Below, one piece after another: positions 42,983 to 52,615 of a stretch of DNA of 64,000 nt. This DNA is from Natrinema marinum (lineage in GTDB: Archaea > Halobacteriota > Halobacteria > Halobacteriales > Natrialbaceae). The notes under the pieces were generated by a model that saw only the letters and a list, made by a program, of their open reading frames with translations, was not told the DNA's origin and ran no database searches. The stretch's first letter is position 1, and each line of letters starts with the position of its first letter. A program made the position numbers and the translations under genes. The stretch is from positions 1,860,001 through 1,924,000 of the forward strand of contig NZ_CP100763.1 in NCBI RefSeq assembly GCF_024296685.1, read 5' to 3'.

Positions 42983-43963
42983 ATGGTCTCCCGCCGCACC
43001 CTCGCGTTCTTCGCGCTCTCGAGTCTGTTCTTCGGCGGGACGTTCGTCGCCGCGAAGGCCGGCCTCGCCTACTTCCCGCCGCTGCTGTTCGTCGCGCTCC
43101 GGTTCGACGTCGCCGCCGTCGTCATGCTGGCCTACGTCGGCTGGACCTCCTCGCGGGCGGAACTGCTCCCGCGGACGCGCGACGACGCCGTCGGCATCCT
43201 CGCGACCGGCGTCCTCTCCATCGGCCTGGCGAACGCACTGCTGTTCGTCGGTCAAGGGTACGTCTCGAGCGCCGTCTCCTCGATCGTCTTCAGCCTCAGT
43301 CCCGTTCTGACCCCCGTCTTCGCCGCGGTGTTGCTCGCCGACGAGCGCCTCTCCGCCCGCGGGGCGGCCGGCATGGGGCTGGGCCTGCTCGGCGTCAGCC
43401 TCGTGGTCAGTCCCGATCCCGCGAACCTGCTGGGCGGGGCCGGCGGCAAGGGGATCCTGTTCGCCGGCGCGGTCAGCGCCGCGCTCGGGGCCGTCCTCAT
43501 CCGGCGGGCCGACAGCGACCTCTCGAGTACGGTCCGCGTCGCCTGGGGGCTGCCCTTCGCCGCGGCGCTGTGTCACTTCCTGGCCTGGTCCGGCGGCGAG
43601 TCGGCGGCGGCGATCGAGTGGACCCCGGAAGCGCTCCTCGCGCTTGGCTACGTCAGCCTCTTCGCGGGCGTGCTCGCCTACATCGCCTACTTCGGTCTCA
43701 TCGACGAGACCGGCGCGATCCGCGCGAACCTGATCTTCTACGTCGTCCCCGTCGTCTCGACGCTCGGCGGCTGGGCGCTGCTCGGCGAGACCGTCGACGC
43801 CCTTGCGGTCGCCGGTTTCCTGACGATCTTCGCCGGCTTCGTCGTGCTGGGCAGCGCGTCGATCGATTTCGGTTCGCTGCTCCCGAGCGTTCTCACCGAC
43901 GCGCCGCGAACCGACGACGAGTCGACGGTCAGAGAGGAACCGCGTGGCTACCGCTCCGATTAG
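42983..43963 (+). CDS. EamA/DMT-family transporter
   Basis: This 326-residue drug/metabolite transporter has ten predicted helices in two EamA repeats: first half ~5-135 ([52 protein letters not shown]) and second ~150-290 ([38 protein letters not shown]). Family members export amino acids, nucleosides or metabolites. The ATG follows the leader ORF stop directly and is preceded by a perfect Shine-Dalgarno, unusual in a genome where first genes are mostly leaderless. The 3' end overlaps pth2 tail-to-tail by 4 nt. Confidence 0.9.
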   Translation: MVSRRTLAFFALSSLFFGGTFVAAKAGLAYFPPLLFVALRFDVAAVVMLAYVGWTSSRAELLPRTRDDAVGILATGVLSIGLANALLFVGQGYVSSAVSSIVFSLSPVLTPVFAAVLLADERLSARGAAGMGLGLLGVSLVVSPDPANLLGGAGGKGILFAGAVSAALGAVLIRRADSDLSSTVRVAWGLPFAAALCHFLAWSGGESAAAIEWTPEALLALGYVSLFAGVLAYIAYFGLIDETGAIRANLIFYVVPVVSTLGGWALLGETVDALAVAGFLTIFAGFVVLGSASIDFGSLLPSVLTDAPRTDDESTVREEPRGYRSD

Positions 43964-44298
43964 AAAAGCGAGAGTTCGCCGGTCACGCTATCCACACGGT
44001 CGTCCGCGGCCGGCCCGACCGCCAGCGCGGTGACGGTACCGGGCTCGAGTTGCGTGTGACCGGCGTCGCGGACGATGGCGGTGGGAATCCCCGCTTGTTC
44101 GGCGATCTCAGAGAGTTCGTGTAGCTGGCGCTCGCTTTTTCCTTTCAGGACGACCTTCTTCTGGCCGCCCTGCTTCCACTGCGATTGCAACTGGCTATCG
44201 GCCTTCTCGTAGGCCGACAGCGACGCGTGGGCGACCTGCGCGGCGAGCTTTCCCTGTCCCATGCCGATGTCCGTGCGGGCGACGATGGCCTGTTTCAT
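43960..44298 (-). CDS. pth2: peptidyl-tRNA hydrolase, archaeal Pth2 type
   Basis: This 112-residue Pth2 recycles peptidyl-tRNA released by stalled ribosomes. Signatures: N-terminal [33 protein letters not shown], the [16 protein letters not shown] stretch, [27 protein letters not shown]. Length and start match the family. It is convergent with the EamA gene. Confidence 0.96.
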   Translation of the reverse strand: MKQAIVARTDIGMGQGKLAAQVAHASLSAYEKADSQLQSQWKQGGQKKVVLKGKSERQLHELSEIAEQAGIPTAIVRDAGHTQLEPGTVTALAVGPAADDRVDSVTGELSLF

Positions 44299-44382
44299 GG
44301 CCGACTCGAGGAGGGGTAGCCCTTTAGCGGTGACTATACCGTCGGCGACGCCCGGTCGCCGATCGAACGCGGTGGTGGCCGC

Positions 44383-45198
44383 TCAGTAGACGAGTTCGTT
44401 CTCGAGGCCGAGTTCCCGTTCCGTCCGTCTCGCCTCCGGGCCCGTCTCGACGAGCGTTGGTTCGTCGACCGCGTCCGAGAACCGATCGGGGTCGGGCTCG
44501 ACGCGCTCGAGGAACACCGAGAACGTCGATCCCCGACGGCCGCCGGCCGAGACGACCCCGCCGTACTTGCGCTCTTCGAACGGCGTCTCGTCGGGGTCGG
44601 GGAACTCCTCGCGGATGATCTGGGCCGTCTCCCGGAGATACGTCGCGGCCTGCTGTTGGGAGTAGAGGCTCTCCTCGTAGTACTGCTCGACGTGCTCGTC
44701 GCTCAACTCCGCCGAGGAGTGTGCCGGGGACTCGTAGCGGATCGATTTCGGCGTTGCGTAGCTGCTCGCGAACCGGATGTTCATCGTAAAGCAGTCGGGA
44801 TAGCGGAGGATGAGCGGGGAGAACAGCATATCCGTTATCGTGGTCCGCTGTTGGATCCGCCACGCGCCCTCGAAGTAGTACGCCGCGAGCGCGCCGATCC
44901 GGTCGTCTCGCTCGCCGCGGTTGTACGCCATCGCGACCTCCCGGTAATCGTCGCCGGCGATCCGTCGGAGTCGTCGCTTGAAGCTCTCGGCGATCCGATC
45001 GCGTTCCGCTTCGTAGGCGTTCAGCACCGGTACGTCGGGATCCGCGAGCAGGTCTGCCTTCCGCTCTCGAGCGTCCGCTACGGTCAGCATGTTCTCGTGG
45101 AAGACTCGCTCGGCTTCCCGATCGGGGAGCGGCACTCGGACCGCTCGCTGGTGCAGAACACTGGTCGCTCCGGTAAATCGGTCCTGCATCCCGTCCAT
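44383..45198 (-). CDS. conserved haloarchaeal protein of unknown function
   Basis: This 271-residue soluble protein is acidic overall, with Arg-rich helices (RERKADLLADPDVPV, RIAESFKRRLRRIAGDDY). It has a Tyr/Arg-rich middle (SPLILRYPDCFTMNIRFASSYATPKSIRY) and a C-terminal predicted helical part. No motif is recognised. A TATA-like ttattac ~28 nt upstream supports the ATG at 45198, though an internal ATG four codons later is possible. Confidence 0.65.
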   Translation of the reverse strand: MDGMQDRFTGATSVLHQRAVRVPLPDREAERVFHENMLTVADARERKADLLADPDVPVLNAYEAERDRIAESFKRRLRRIAGDDYREVAMAYNRGERDDRIGALAAYYFEGAWRIQQRTTITDMLFSPLILRYPDCFTMNIRFASSYATPKSIRYESPAHSSAELSDEHVEQYYEESLYSQQQAATYLRETAQIIREEFPDPDETPFEERKYGGVVSAGGRRGSTFSVFLERVEPDPDRFSDAVDEPTLVETGPEARRTERELGLENELVY

Positions 45199-45398
45199 GC
45201 GGCGCTCTTTGCGATAGAGCGTAATAACCGATTAGGCCGTCTGAGAGAGAATATCAAGCCGTCCACGTGTTCGGACGGGCACAACCGGACCGATCGCCGG
45301 CGCGGCGCTGCCACGACGTCCAGCGGCCGGCGGCCGAACGATTGCCCGACCGAGCGCGGACCGACGGAATTAGGACCCCATGTTCGCTCCTACTGGAT

Positions 45399-46001
45399 AT
45401 GATCCTCTCCGACGCGGACATCCTGAAGCGCCTCGAGGAGGGCGACCTCGTCGTCGAACCGCTCGACGATCCGGACCTGCAGATCCAGCCCGCCAGTATC
45501 GACCTCCGGCTCGGACGGGAGTTCCTCGAGTTCCAGCGGACGAACATCCCCTGCATCCACCCCGACTCGGAACGGGAGGTCGGCGAGTACGTCACCGAGA
45601 CGATCGTCGACGAGGGCGACGACTTTATCCTCCATCCCGGCGACTTCGTGCTGGGAACGACCCACGAACGCGTCGAGATTCCCGCGGACCTGATCGCCCA
45701 CGTCGAGGGCCGGTCCTCCCTGGGTCGGCTCGCCATCGTCGTCCACGCGACGGCCGGCCTCTGTGACCCCGGCTACCGCGGCCAGATCACCCTCGAACTC
45801 TCCAACCTCGGCAGCGCACCCGTCGCGCTCACGCCCGGCATGCGAATCTCCCAGCTCACCTTCACGGAGCTCAAAACGGAAGCCGAACGCCCCTACGGCA
45901 GCGAACGCGGCTCGAAGTACCAAGACCAGGACGGCCCGCAGGCTTCGCGCATCCAGAGCGACGACGAGTTCGGCGGCGACCAACTCGAGCGCGACGACTG
46001 A
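45399..46001 (+). CDS. dcd: dCTP deaminase
   Basis: This 200-residue dUTPase-fold enzyme converts dCTP to dUTP (some archaeal forms go to dUMP). It starts [24 protein letters not shown]. The fold signature includes [12 protein letters not shown] (28-39), [20 protein letters not shown] (101-120) and [14 protein letters not shown] with the catalytic Glu near 133. An Asp/Glu/Gln-rich tail follows. The 45267 frame start is not used, because the family N-terminus is at 45399. Confidence 0.94.
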   Translation: MILSDADILKRLEEGDLVVEPLDDPDLQIQPASIDLRLGREFLEFQRTNIPCIHPDSEREVGEYVTETIVDEGDDFILHPGDFVLGTTHERVEIPADLIAHVEGRSSLGRLAIVVHATAGLCDPGYRGQITLELSNLGSAPVALTPGMRISQLTFTELKTEAERPYGSERGSKYQDQDGPQASRIQSDDEFGGDQLERDD

Positions 46002-46113
46002 CCCGCGATTCGCGTTTCGAGCGGGCCGGCGTGGCCCGATCACCGTCGGCTGCCGGCAGGGGATTCACCCTCGAGTCGGTTCTAGACCGGTATAGACGCC
46101 ACACCTGACACGC

Positions 46114-47193
46114 ATGTCCCGCGCGAACTACGAACTCCACGAGCGACTCGACCGGCTCTCGGCCGCATCGGCGGACCGCGACGTACTCGTCACGCTGGCC
46201 GTCCCGCCCGACCAGTCGATCGGCGAGGCGCGCCGGCCCGTCGAGACCGACTACGCCGAAGCGACGCAGCGCGACGACCGACCGGTTCCCAAACCGCTCG
46301 AGGAAGCCCTCGACGACGTTCGGAGCCGACTGAACGAGTACGAAGAGGTCCCCGAGGACGGGCTCGTCCTCTACGCCGGCGTCGTCGACGGCGACCTCGT
46401 CACCGCCACCTTCGACGACCTGCCCGTCACCATCGACGAGGGGACCTACGACCACGGCAACGAGTTCGACCTCGAGCCCCTCGAGAACGTGACCGGCCCC
46501 GACGCGACCTACGGGCTGCTGGTCGTCGAGCGCGGTGGGGCCGCGCTGGGCCGGCTGCGCGGCGACGGCGTCGAGCCCATCGAGACGTTCGACAGCGACG
46601 TGCCCGGCAAGTCGAGCGCGGGCGGGCAATCGGCCGAGCGCTTCGAGCGCGACCGCGAACGCCAGAAGCGCGACTTTTTCGACGCGGTCGCCGAGCGCGC
46701 CCGCCTCGAGTTCGTCGAGGGCGAGCCTGTCGACGGCGTGTTGCTCGGGGGTACCACCGGCACCATCGAGGAGTTCCGCGACGAAGCCGACCTCGATCAC
46801 CGCCTCGCCGAGGACCTGCTCGGCGAGTTCGCCGTCGAGTACGCCACCGAACAGGGCCTTCGTCAACTGGCCGAGCGCGGCCAAGACGCCATCGACGAGC
46901 GCGACCGAAGCGACGCGCGCGAGACGCTCGAGACGTTCTTCGAGGGGCTGCGAGACGACGAGGTACCCGTCGCCTACGGCCGCGAGGAAGTCGACGACGC
47001 CCTCGCGTACGACGCGGTCGAGACGCTGTTGCTCTCGACGGCGCTCGAGGGAGCGCAGCTACAGGAGTTCGGCGACCGGACGCTCGAACAGGGCGGTGAG
47101 ACGGTCGTCGTTCCGGCGGACTTCCCCGACGGCGAGCGGTTCCGCGAGGCGTTCGACGGGCTCGGTGCCCTGCTGCGGTTTCCGGTCGACTGA
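46114..47193 (+). CDS. Vms1/Ankzf1-like peptidyl-tRNA hydrolase with GGQ motif
   Basis: This 359-residue haloarchaeal relative of release factor aRF1 and Vms1 carries GKSSAGGQSAERFERDRE, with GGQ at 170-172 in the same context as class-1 release factors (GK..AGGQS..RF.R). No NIKS codon-recognition motif is visible. The C-terminal half is acidic and helical and ends with an L7Ae/eL8-type fold (VETLLLSTALEGAQLQEFG). It probably hydrolyses peptidyl-tRNA on split or stalled ribosomes, as Vms1 does in eukaryotes. Located 112 nt after dcd. Confidence 0.85.
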   Translation: MSRANYELHERLDRLSAASADRDVLVTLAVPPDQSIGEARRPVETDYAEATQRDDRPVPKPLEEALDDVRSRLNEYEEVPEDGLVLYAGVVDGDLVTATFDDLPVTIDEGTYDHGNEFDLEPLENVTGPDATYGLLVVERGGAALGRLRGDGVEPIETFDSDVPGKSSAGGQSAERFERDRERQKRDFFDAVAERARLEFVEGEPVDGVLLGGTTGTIEEFRDEADLDHRLAEDLLGEFAVEYATEQGLRQLAERGQDAIDERDRSDARETLETFFEGLRDDEVPVAYGREEVDDALAYDAVETLLLSTALEGAQLQEFGDRTLEQGGETVVVPADFPDGERFREAFDGLGALLRFPVD

Positions 47194-47280
47194 CGGCCAC
47201 ACCGGGCGCTCGATCCCCGTGACGATCGACCGGCCTTTGCAGGCACTACCGGCTTGCCTCGAGCCGGGATAGCCGAACGC

Positions 47281-47886
47281 ATGTGTGCCACATTTTCGGA
47301 CGACGACGTCGACAAACCCGTCGAAAACGGTACCGGCGAGAAGGTCGGCGTCATCGCCGCGGTCGAGGGCGACATCGCGCACGTCAGACCCGATCCGTCG
47401 ACCGTGGGCTCGATCAAGTCGTCGCTCGGCTGGGACGGCGTCGCCGAGCAACGCGTCACGCTCGACCGTGCGTCGATTCGGGAGATCAGCGCCGACGCGG
47501 TTCGGCTCGAGGGCGAACTCCCCGTCCACGACGTGCCCGGACCCGAGCGCAACGCGTCGTCGGACCGGAATCCAGAGACGGAGCCGGCCGGTGGCATGAG
47601 CGGCCTCGACGAGGCCGAGATGGCCGAGGAGATGGCAGCCGAGGATCGGGACCCGACCAACGATCTGGACGCCGTCGACGACCGGGGCCGCGGCGCGGCG
47701 ATCGATCCGACGGAACTCGTGGATCGGGACACCGGGCTCTCGGCCCGGCCGGACGAGGGCGGCCAGCGGACGGACGCGGCCGTCGATCCCGACGAGGACG
47801 CCGAACGAACCGACGCGGCGGTCGACCCGGACGCGGTTCGCGGGACGGACGGCGACACCGACGCCGGGAGCGGCGACCGCGAATAG
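47281..47886 (+). CDS. acidic protein with PRC-barrel-like N-terminal domain
   Basis: This 201-residue protein has residues 1-80 (MCATFSDDDVDKPVENGTGE, VGVIAAVEGDIAHVRPDPSTVG, ITLDRASIREISADAVRLEG-like) with the short beta-barrel look of PRC-type domains. The rest is a low-complexity Asp/Glu/Arg/Gly-rich tail with a near-repeat (RTDAAVDPDEDAERTDAAVDPD). The start at ATG 47281 skips 9 unlikely upstream residues. Function unknown. Confidence 0.75.
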   Translation: MCATFSDDDVDKPVENGTGEKVGVIAAVEGDIAHVRPDPSTVGSIKSSLGWDGVAEQRVTLDRASIREISADAVRLEGELPVHDVPGPERNASSDRNPETEPAGGMSGLDEAEMAEEMAAEDRDPTNDLDAVDDRGRGAAIDPTELVDRDTGLSARPDEGGQRTDAAVDPDEDAERTDAAVDPDAVRGTDGDTDAGSGDRE

Positions 47887-47971
47887 CCGGCGCCACGTCC
47901 CCGCCGACGTTCTCTTCTGGTGCGTTTCCGGGCTGCCTACTAAGACCCCGCTCGTGATACGTCCGACGGCT

Positions 47972-48784
47972 ATGACCCCCAGAAACGAGCAGAGAGGCGG
48001 CGAGGGAATCGACGTCGCCGGCCCGTCGGACGCGCAGCCGATCGTCTTCGTCCACGGCGCGATCTTCACGCGGAAGCAGTGGGCCCCCCAGCGACGCGGC
48101 CTCTCCGACCGGTTCCGCGTCGTCGCGCCGGACCTCCCCGGCCACGGTGCTCGTGCCGACGAGCCGTTCCGAATGGCCCCGGCGATCGACGTGCTCGAGG
48201 AGGCGCTCGAGAGGCACACCGACGGCTCGGCGGTTCTCGTCGGCCTCTCGCTGGGCGGCTACGTGGCGACCGAGTACGCCTACCGCAACCCCGACGCGAT
48301 CGACGGACTGGTGCTGTCGGGGTGTAGCGCGAATCCGGTGCGGGGACTGGACCGCGGGACGCGTCTGGCCGGCGGGCTCGGACGGCTGCTGACGAAACCC
48401 GACCTCGGTTCTCGCGCCGTCGAGAAGTTGGCGACGCGCTGGGTACGAACGCGGGATCTCGCGCCGGCTATCGAGCGCGAGATCGTCGACGCCGGCTTCT
48501 ACCCGCGGGGGTTCGGCGACGCGGGGCCGGAACTCGCCGGGGAGGATTTCCGGGCGAAACTCTCGACGGTCCCCGCGTCGACGCTCGTCCTCAACGGCGA
48601 GGGCGACAGGCTCATGCGCCGAGGCCAGCGGGACCACGCCGCCGCGGCGCGGGACGGCCGCGTCGAGGTGCTCGCGAACACCGGCCACATCTGTAACCTC
48701 GACCGATCGGATACGTACACGGATCGGATCCGGCGGTTCGTTCGGCGCTCCGTCCCGACGGAACAACAGGGTCGTCAGGGGTGA
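47972..48784 (+). CDS. alpha/beta-fold hydrolase
   Basis: This 270-residue hydrolase has the oxyanion region FVHGAIFTRKQW, PDLPGHGARAD, the nucleophile elbow GLSLGGYVA with Ser93, and a distal NTGHICNLD with the likely catalytic His (~244). The acid is probably the Asp in LNGEGDRLM. Substrate unknown; relatives include esterases and lactonases. The start at 47972 (MTPRNEQRGGEG) is favoured over 47954. Confidence 0.85.
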   Translation: MTPRNEQRGGEGIDVAGPSDAQPIVFVHGAIFTRKQWAPQRRGLSDRFRVVAPDLPGHGARADEPFRMAPAIDVLEEALERHTDGSAVLVGLSLGGYVATEYAYRNPDAIDGLVLSGCSANPVRGLDRGTRLAGGLGRLLTKPDLGSRAVEKLATRWVRTRDLAPAIEREIVDAGFYPRGFGDAGPELAGEDFRAKLSTVPASTLVLNGEGDRLMRRGQRDHAAAARDGRVEVLANTGHICNLDRSDTYTDRIRRFVRRSVPTEQQGRQG

Positions 48785-48817
48785 CAAGAGGGCCGTCAGG
48801 AACAACAGGAGCGGTCC

Positions 48818-50116
48818 TCAGGAGCGTCGTTCGCCGATCGCATCGCGCAGGCGACCGGGGACGTCGAGCAAGGAGATGCCAAAGCCAAACAGGACCATCA
48901 GGACGTAGAGTCCGAGCGTCGACGTCCAGACGACGAACATCGCGAGAATCGCCCAGCCGCCCTCGAGGAAGTAGAAGGCCCCGATGGACATCGCGGTGCC
49001 GTACAGCAAGACGAGGTACGGGCCCCAGTCGCGGGCGTGGCCGCTGCGGATCCGGCGTCGGACGTAGCGCTTGAGGTCGCCCTCGAGGGACTCCTTCCTG
49101 ACGGTGCGGTCCTCGACATCGTCCTCGAAGGCGTCGACGCGGTCGCGCAGGCGCTCGATCTCCTCGCGCAGGACTTCCGGATCGTCGGCCCGGTCGTGCG
49201 TCCGGGCGCTCGCACGGCTCGTCGCGGCGCGCTCGCTCTCGCGGTCCTCGGCGGCCCCCTCGTCGGCACCCGTGGCGTCGTCGGTCATCGCTTCTGTCGA
49301 GACCTGTCGTCCGCCGGGACTTTGTAGCTGCCGATCCACTTCACGGTCGGCGAGCACTGCGTTGAGGACGGCCGCGAAAATGAGGACGATCGCGCCGAGA
49401 TACAGCCAGACGAGCACGAGGAAGACGGCCCCGAGCGCGCCGTAGACCGTGTAGCCGGTTGCGAGGGTCGTGTAGACGGCGAACGTCCGGCTGAGGACGA
49501 ACCAGCCGACAGCGGCGACGACCGTTCCGGGGACGGCCTCGCGGACCCCCACGTTCGCGTTCGGAAAGATGACGTACAGCGGCAGGAACGTCACTACCAG
49601 TCCGACCACGACGAACAGCTGGCCGACGATCGCCAGTCCTGACCCCGGAACGAACTGGATCACGTACTCGAGGATCCCGACGAAGACGAGGCCGCCGGCG
49701 ATGACGAGGGAGACGATCGTCGCGTCCCAGATCGTATCGAGCAGCGATTTCGACCCCGCAGTGCCGTATACCTCGGAGAACGCTCGATCGAGACCGCGAA
49801 GGACGCGGCTCGAGGCCCAGAGCAGCCCGAGGATGCCGACGACGGTCGCGCTCTGGCGGTTGGTCTGGTCGACGATCGTCTCGGCGAGCAACTCCTGGGC
49901 CTGCGTCGTAAGGATGTCCTCGGCCGCGACCGACAGTCGGGTCGCGAGCGCCTCCCCGCCGATCGACGCGGCGATCCCCAGCGCGAGCAAGGCGAGCGGG
50001 ACGATCGAGATGAAGCCGTAGAACGCGACGCCGGCCGCCAGCAGCGTCAGCTGTTCGTCCTTCGCGAGCCTGACGGCCCGCGTCGTCAGCTCGCGTCCCC
50101 GACGATGATCGATCAC
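48818..50116 (-). CDS. YihY/BrkB-family membrane protein
   Basis: About 432 residues from the GTG at 50116. Six helices of the YihY/UPF0761 family are visible: TLLAAGVAFYGFISIVPLALLALG, LLWASSRVLRGLDRAFSEVYG, a membrane pair, and VYGALGAVFLVLVWLYLGAIVLIFAAVLNAVL. These proteins were once called RNase BN, but activity is not established. A soluble Glu/Arg-rich coiled segment (~280-350) and two more helices follow at the C-terminus, longer than bacterial YihY. The GTG at 50116 lies about 29 nt after minus-strand tacatatt; GTG 50138-50140 is an alternative. Confidence 0.85.
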   Translation of the reverse strand: MIDHRRGRELTTRAVRLAKDEQLTLLAAGVAFYGFISIVPLALLALGIAASIGGEALATRLSVAAEDILTTQAQELLAETIVDQTNRQSATVVGILGLLWASSRVLRGLDRAFSEVYGTAGSKSLLDTIWDATIVSLVIAGGLVFVGILEYVIQFVPGSGLAIVGQLFVVVGLVVTFLPLYVIFPNANVGVREAVPGTVVAAVGWFVLSRTFAVYTTLATGYTVYGALGAVFLVLVWLYLGAIVLIFAAVLNAVLADREVDRQLQSPGGRQVSTEAMTDDATGADEGAAEDRESERAATSRASARTHDRADDPEVLREEIERLRDRVDAFEDDVEDRTVRKESLEGDLKRYVRRRIRSGHARDWGPYLVLLYGTAMSIGAFYFLEGGWAILAMFVVWTSTLGLYVLMVLFGFGISLLDVPGRLRDAIGERRS

Positions 50117-50360
50117 GGTATCGGCTACGAGACGCGGCACAATATGTAATCGCACGGCACGCCGCCCCAACGGCTCGTTACGGCCGGGCGGCCGCGCGCG
50201 GCCGTTCGAGTCGGCACCGATTTCGATTCCGGATCGACCGATAGACGCCGCGTACGGGAACGCTACGTCCGGTACGTCGACCGTTCGTATCGCGTCGGAC
50301 CGGTCTCGGGGTGGCGACACGATCCTTTCCTCTTTTCTATCAGCGCACGGGAGTGATCCC

Positions 50361-50561
50361 ATGGAGCAGCGACGCTGTCCCGATTGCGGCGTGACGATGG
50401 AACCGGTGACCGTCCGCGATGGCGAAGGGATGCGACCGTCGATCGCGACCGGCAAGCGCGAGGGACTACTGGGGAAGATCGGCTTCGAGAGTACGACGAA
50501 ACTTCGGGGCGTCTGCTGTCCCGAATGCGGGCTCGTCCGGCTCTACGCCGACGTGGAGTAG
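50361..50561 (+). CDS. 66-residue zinc-ribbon protein
   Basis: Product MEQRRCPDCGVTMEPVTVRDGE...VCCPECGLVRLYADVE. C6/C9 and C52/C55 make a zinc ribbon; the spacing and GLLGKIGFESTTKLRG middle are conserved-looking. It belongs with the haloarchaeal small zinc-finger proteins. Function unknown. Confidence 0.75.
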   Translation: MEQRRCPDCGVTMEPVTVRDGEGMRPSIATGKREGLLGKIGFESTTKLRGVCCPECGLVRLYADVE

Positions 50562-50586
50562 CGACCACCGGGGCGCGAGCGGTGGC

Positions 50587-51708
50587 TCAGTCGAGGTTGT
50601 CCTCGGTCGCCGCGCGAATCTCGCCCACGCTCGCGTCCGTCTTGAACGTCGTTCCGCCGTAGTGGGCTCTCGAGGCCGCGTAGCCGGCCTCGCGCAGATC
50701 GGTCAGGAACTCGTCCATCGCGTTCGCGGGCAGCCCCCAGTTCCGACAGAGCTTGTGCTGGTCGTAGTGGGTCGGCTCGTCGAGTTCGGCCGCGAGCGTC
50801 TCGCACAGCTCTCGCGCTTCCGGCGCGGTCCCGAAGGTGTACGGGATTTCGTCCCGGACCGCGCCGACGAACTCGGAATCTCGCACGGGGCCGAGCCAGA
50901 CCGGCCCGGCGGTGAGCATGCGATTCCCGCCGCAGTGGGGACACGTCTCGAGCGGGTCGGCGATCAGTCCCGGATCCGACTCGCGGTAGAGACAGTCTTC
51001 ACAGTGGTACAGGTGGCCTAACGCGTCGATCGCGGCATCGGCCGACGTGGCCTTGTGCTCGAGCTCGAGGTAGGTCCGGACGTAGTGGCTGGTCGCGTGG
51101 GTCAGGATCGGTTCGACGCCGACGTCGAAGCGGGCAGCGCTGCGGGCGAGGGCCGAAACGAGGATCCGCACGCCCATCTCGGCGTGGTAATCCGTGTTCT
51201 GTGGCACGGCGGAGTACGACCGGACGCCGCTGTTGAAGTGTGCACCACACAACGGCGCGGTATCGGTCGCGGTGACGCAGACGAGATCGCGGCAGTTCGC
51301 GAACGCGGCGTCGGCGAAGGGCATCGGTGTCCCGTAGGGATCGAGGTCGATCACGTCGAACGGCCGCTCGTGCATGAGCGCCGAGACGTTCCGGTGCTCG
51401 ACCTGCGCTCGATCGCCACAGTCGTTTCGCTCGAGGTTCTCGCGAGCGAGGGAGACCGCCTCCTCGTCGATATCGCAGCAGGTCACGTCCCAACCGTCGG
51501 CGGCGGCCCGCACCCCGCGGACGCCGCTTGCCGTCATCGCGTCCAGATACGATTCCGCGCGGTCCTCGCGCTCGCGGTAGGCCCGCAGCGTCGCGATCGT
51601 CAGATCCCGGTTCAGTTCCTGTCGCGGGTTGTAGAAGACCGCCTCCTCGATCCCCTCGGTCTGCTCGCCGGGGACCTCGAGTTCGACCCCGCCCTCGGTG
51701 ACGCGCAT
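50587..51708 (-). CDS. trm1: tRNA (guanine26-N2)-dimethyltransferase Trm1
   Basis: This 373-residue Trm1 dimethylates G26 of tRNA. The N-terminus is [15 protein letters not shown]...[17 protein letters not shown] motifs: [34 protein letters not shown]. The catalytic [14 protein letters not shown] and [14 protein letters not shown] follow. The C-terminal domain has a zinc knuckle (HCEDC...CPHCGG). The ATG at 51708 (MRVTEG) is chosen over the long frame from 51951. Confidence 0.95.
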   Translation of the reverse strand: MRVTEGGVELEVPGEQTEGIEEAVFYNPRQELNRDLTIATLRAYREREDRAESYLDAMTASGVRGVRAAADGWDVTCCDIDEEAVSLARENLERNDCGDRAQVEHRNVSALMHERPFDVIDLDPYGTPMPFADAAFANCRDLVCVTATDTAPLCGAHFNSGVRSYSAVPQNTDYHAEMGVRILVSALARSAARFDVGVEPILTHATSHYVRTYLELEHKATSADAAIDALGHLYHCEDCLYRESDPGLIADPLETCPHCGGNRMLTAGPVWLGPVRDSEFVGAVRDEIPYTFGTAPEARELCETLAAELDEPTHYDQHKLCRNWGLPANAMDEFLTDLREAGYAASRAHYGGTTFKTDASVGEIRAATEDNLD

Positions 51709-51832
51709 ACGTCCGCTGGACGCTCCCCGTCGAAAAGCGTCGTGATCTCGAGGCGGCTCGAGACTCGCTTCGACGCCGACCACTCGGCGCGACAACCAAA
51801 CCGATTTTACAGTTGGGTGCACAGTTCCGGTC

Positions 51833-52189
51833 GTGTCGGAGGCTAATCCCGTCGAGCGATGGCAGGCCGCCCTCGAGGAGGCCGGCGAGCTCACGCCCGA
51901 GATCGTCGGCGATATCTCGGGGATCCACGGCGACCGCGGGGTCCGCGCCATCGAGGCGGTCGGTGAAAACCGGGTGAAGGCCTACCGCGATTTCACGATC
52001 GTCGTCGGCTACGACGACGAGTACATCGTCGAGGACGGCGGCTGTACCTGCAAGGACAGCGAGTACAATCTCGACGCCGACGATCCGACCGAGCGGTGCT
52101 GGCACTCGCTGGCCGTCGCCATCGCCCGTCGGGTCGGCCACGTCGACTACCACGACATGTGGTACTCGGACGTGCGTGAACTGCTCTGA
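51833..52189 (+). CDS. SWIM zinc-finger protein
   Basis: This 118-residue protein has a GTG start 27 nt after gattttac, so it is leaderless. A short helical part is followed by [26 protein letters not shown]...[13 protein letters not shown]71-x-C73...C89-x-H91 is the SWIM pattern CxCx(n)CxH. SWIM domains bind DNA or proteins (for example with RadA paralogs or SNF2). Here it is stand-alone; the role is unknown. Confidence 0.8.
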   Translation: MSEANPVERWQAALEEAGELTPEIVGDISGIHGDRGVRAIEAVGENRVKAYRDFTIVVGYDDEYIVEDGGCTCKDSEYNLDADDPTERCWHSLAVAIARRVGHVDYHDMWYSDVRELL

Positions 52190-52615
52190 GAGCGGTGTGC
52201 TGAGTACTTCCTACCGGCCCCTCGACAGCGGTACTCGATACGGGACAGCAACGGCTCACTGCGGACCGATCAACGGCATGCGGTGGCGCGGCGCGCGCTG
52301 TCGGTCGACCGAACGAACGTGAGGTCGGCCGACAACCCTGTGCGAGGGATGAGCGAGTGACTGAAAGGAACGAGTGAATCGGCTGGGGAGGGCGTGGCCA
52401 TACCCTGCCGCCACGATAGCAGGACACGAGGGAGACATAGAAGTTTTCTCCCAGTATCACTTCCACCCACACCCATGATGACTGCAGACACGTCTTTCTA
52501 TGCAACCCCAGTAGAACAGACCGTTCACCGAGTGAACGCCCGATAGCGGACAACGGAATAACTACCTGACTCGAGACGGCAGAATCGACACTCGAGCGCT
52601 CGTGTCGCGACGGCT
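52190..52615. other. 426-bp non-coding region with a candidate dispersed haloarchaeal element
   Basis: No plausible gene. The segment around 52345-52430 (gagcgagtgactgaaaggaa, cggctggggagggcgtggcc) is of a kind I recall recurring between genes in haloarchaeal genomes; that is memory, not a search. The right end holds convergent 3' ends. An AT-richer tract is at 52435-52480. Confidence 0.4.
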
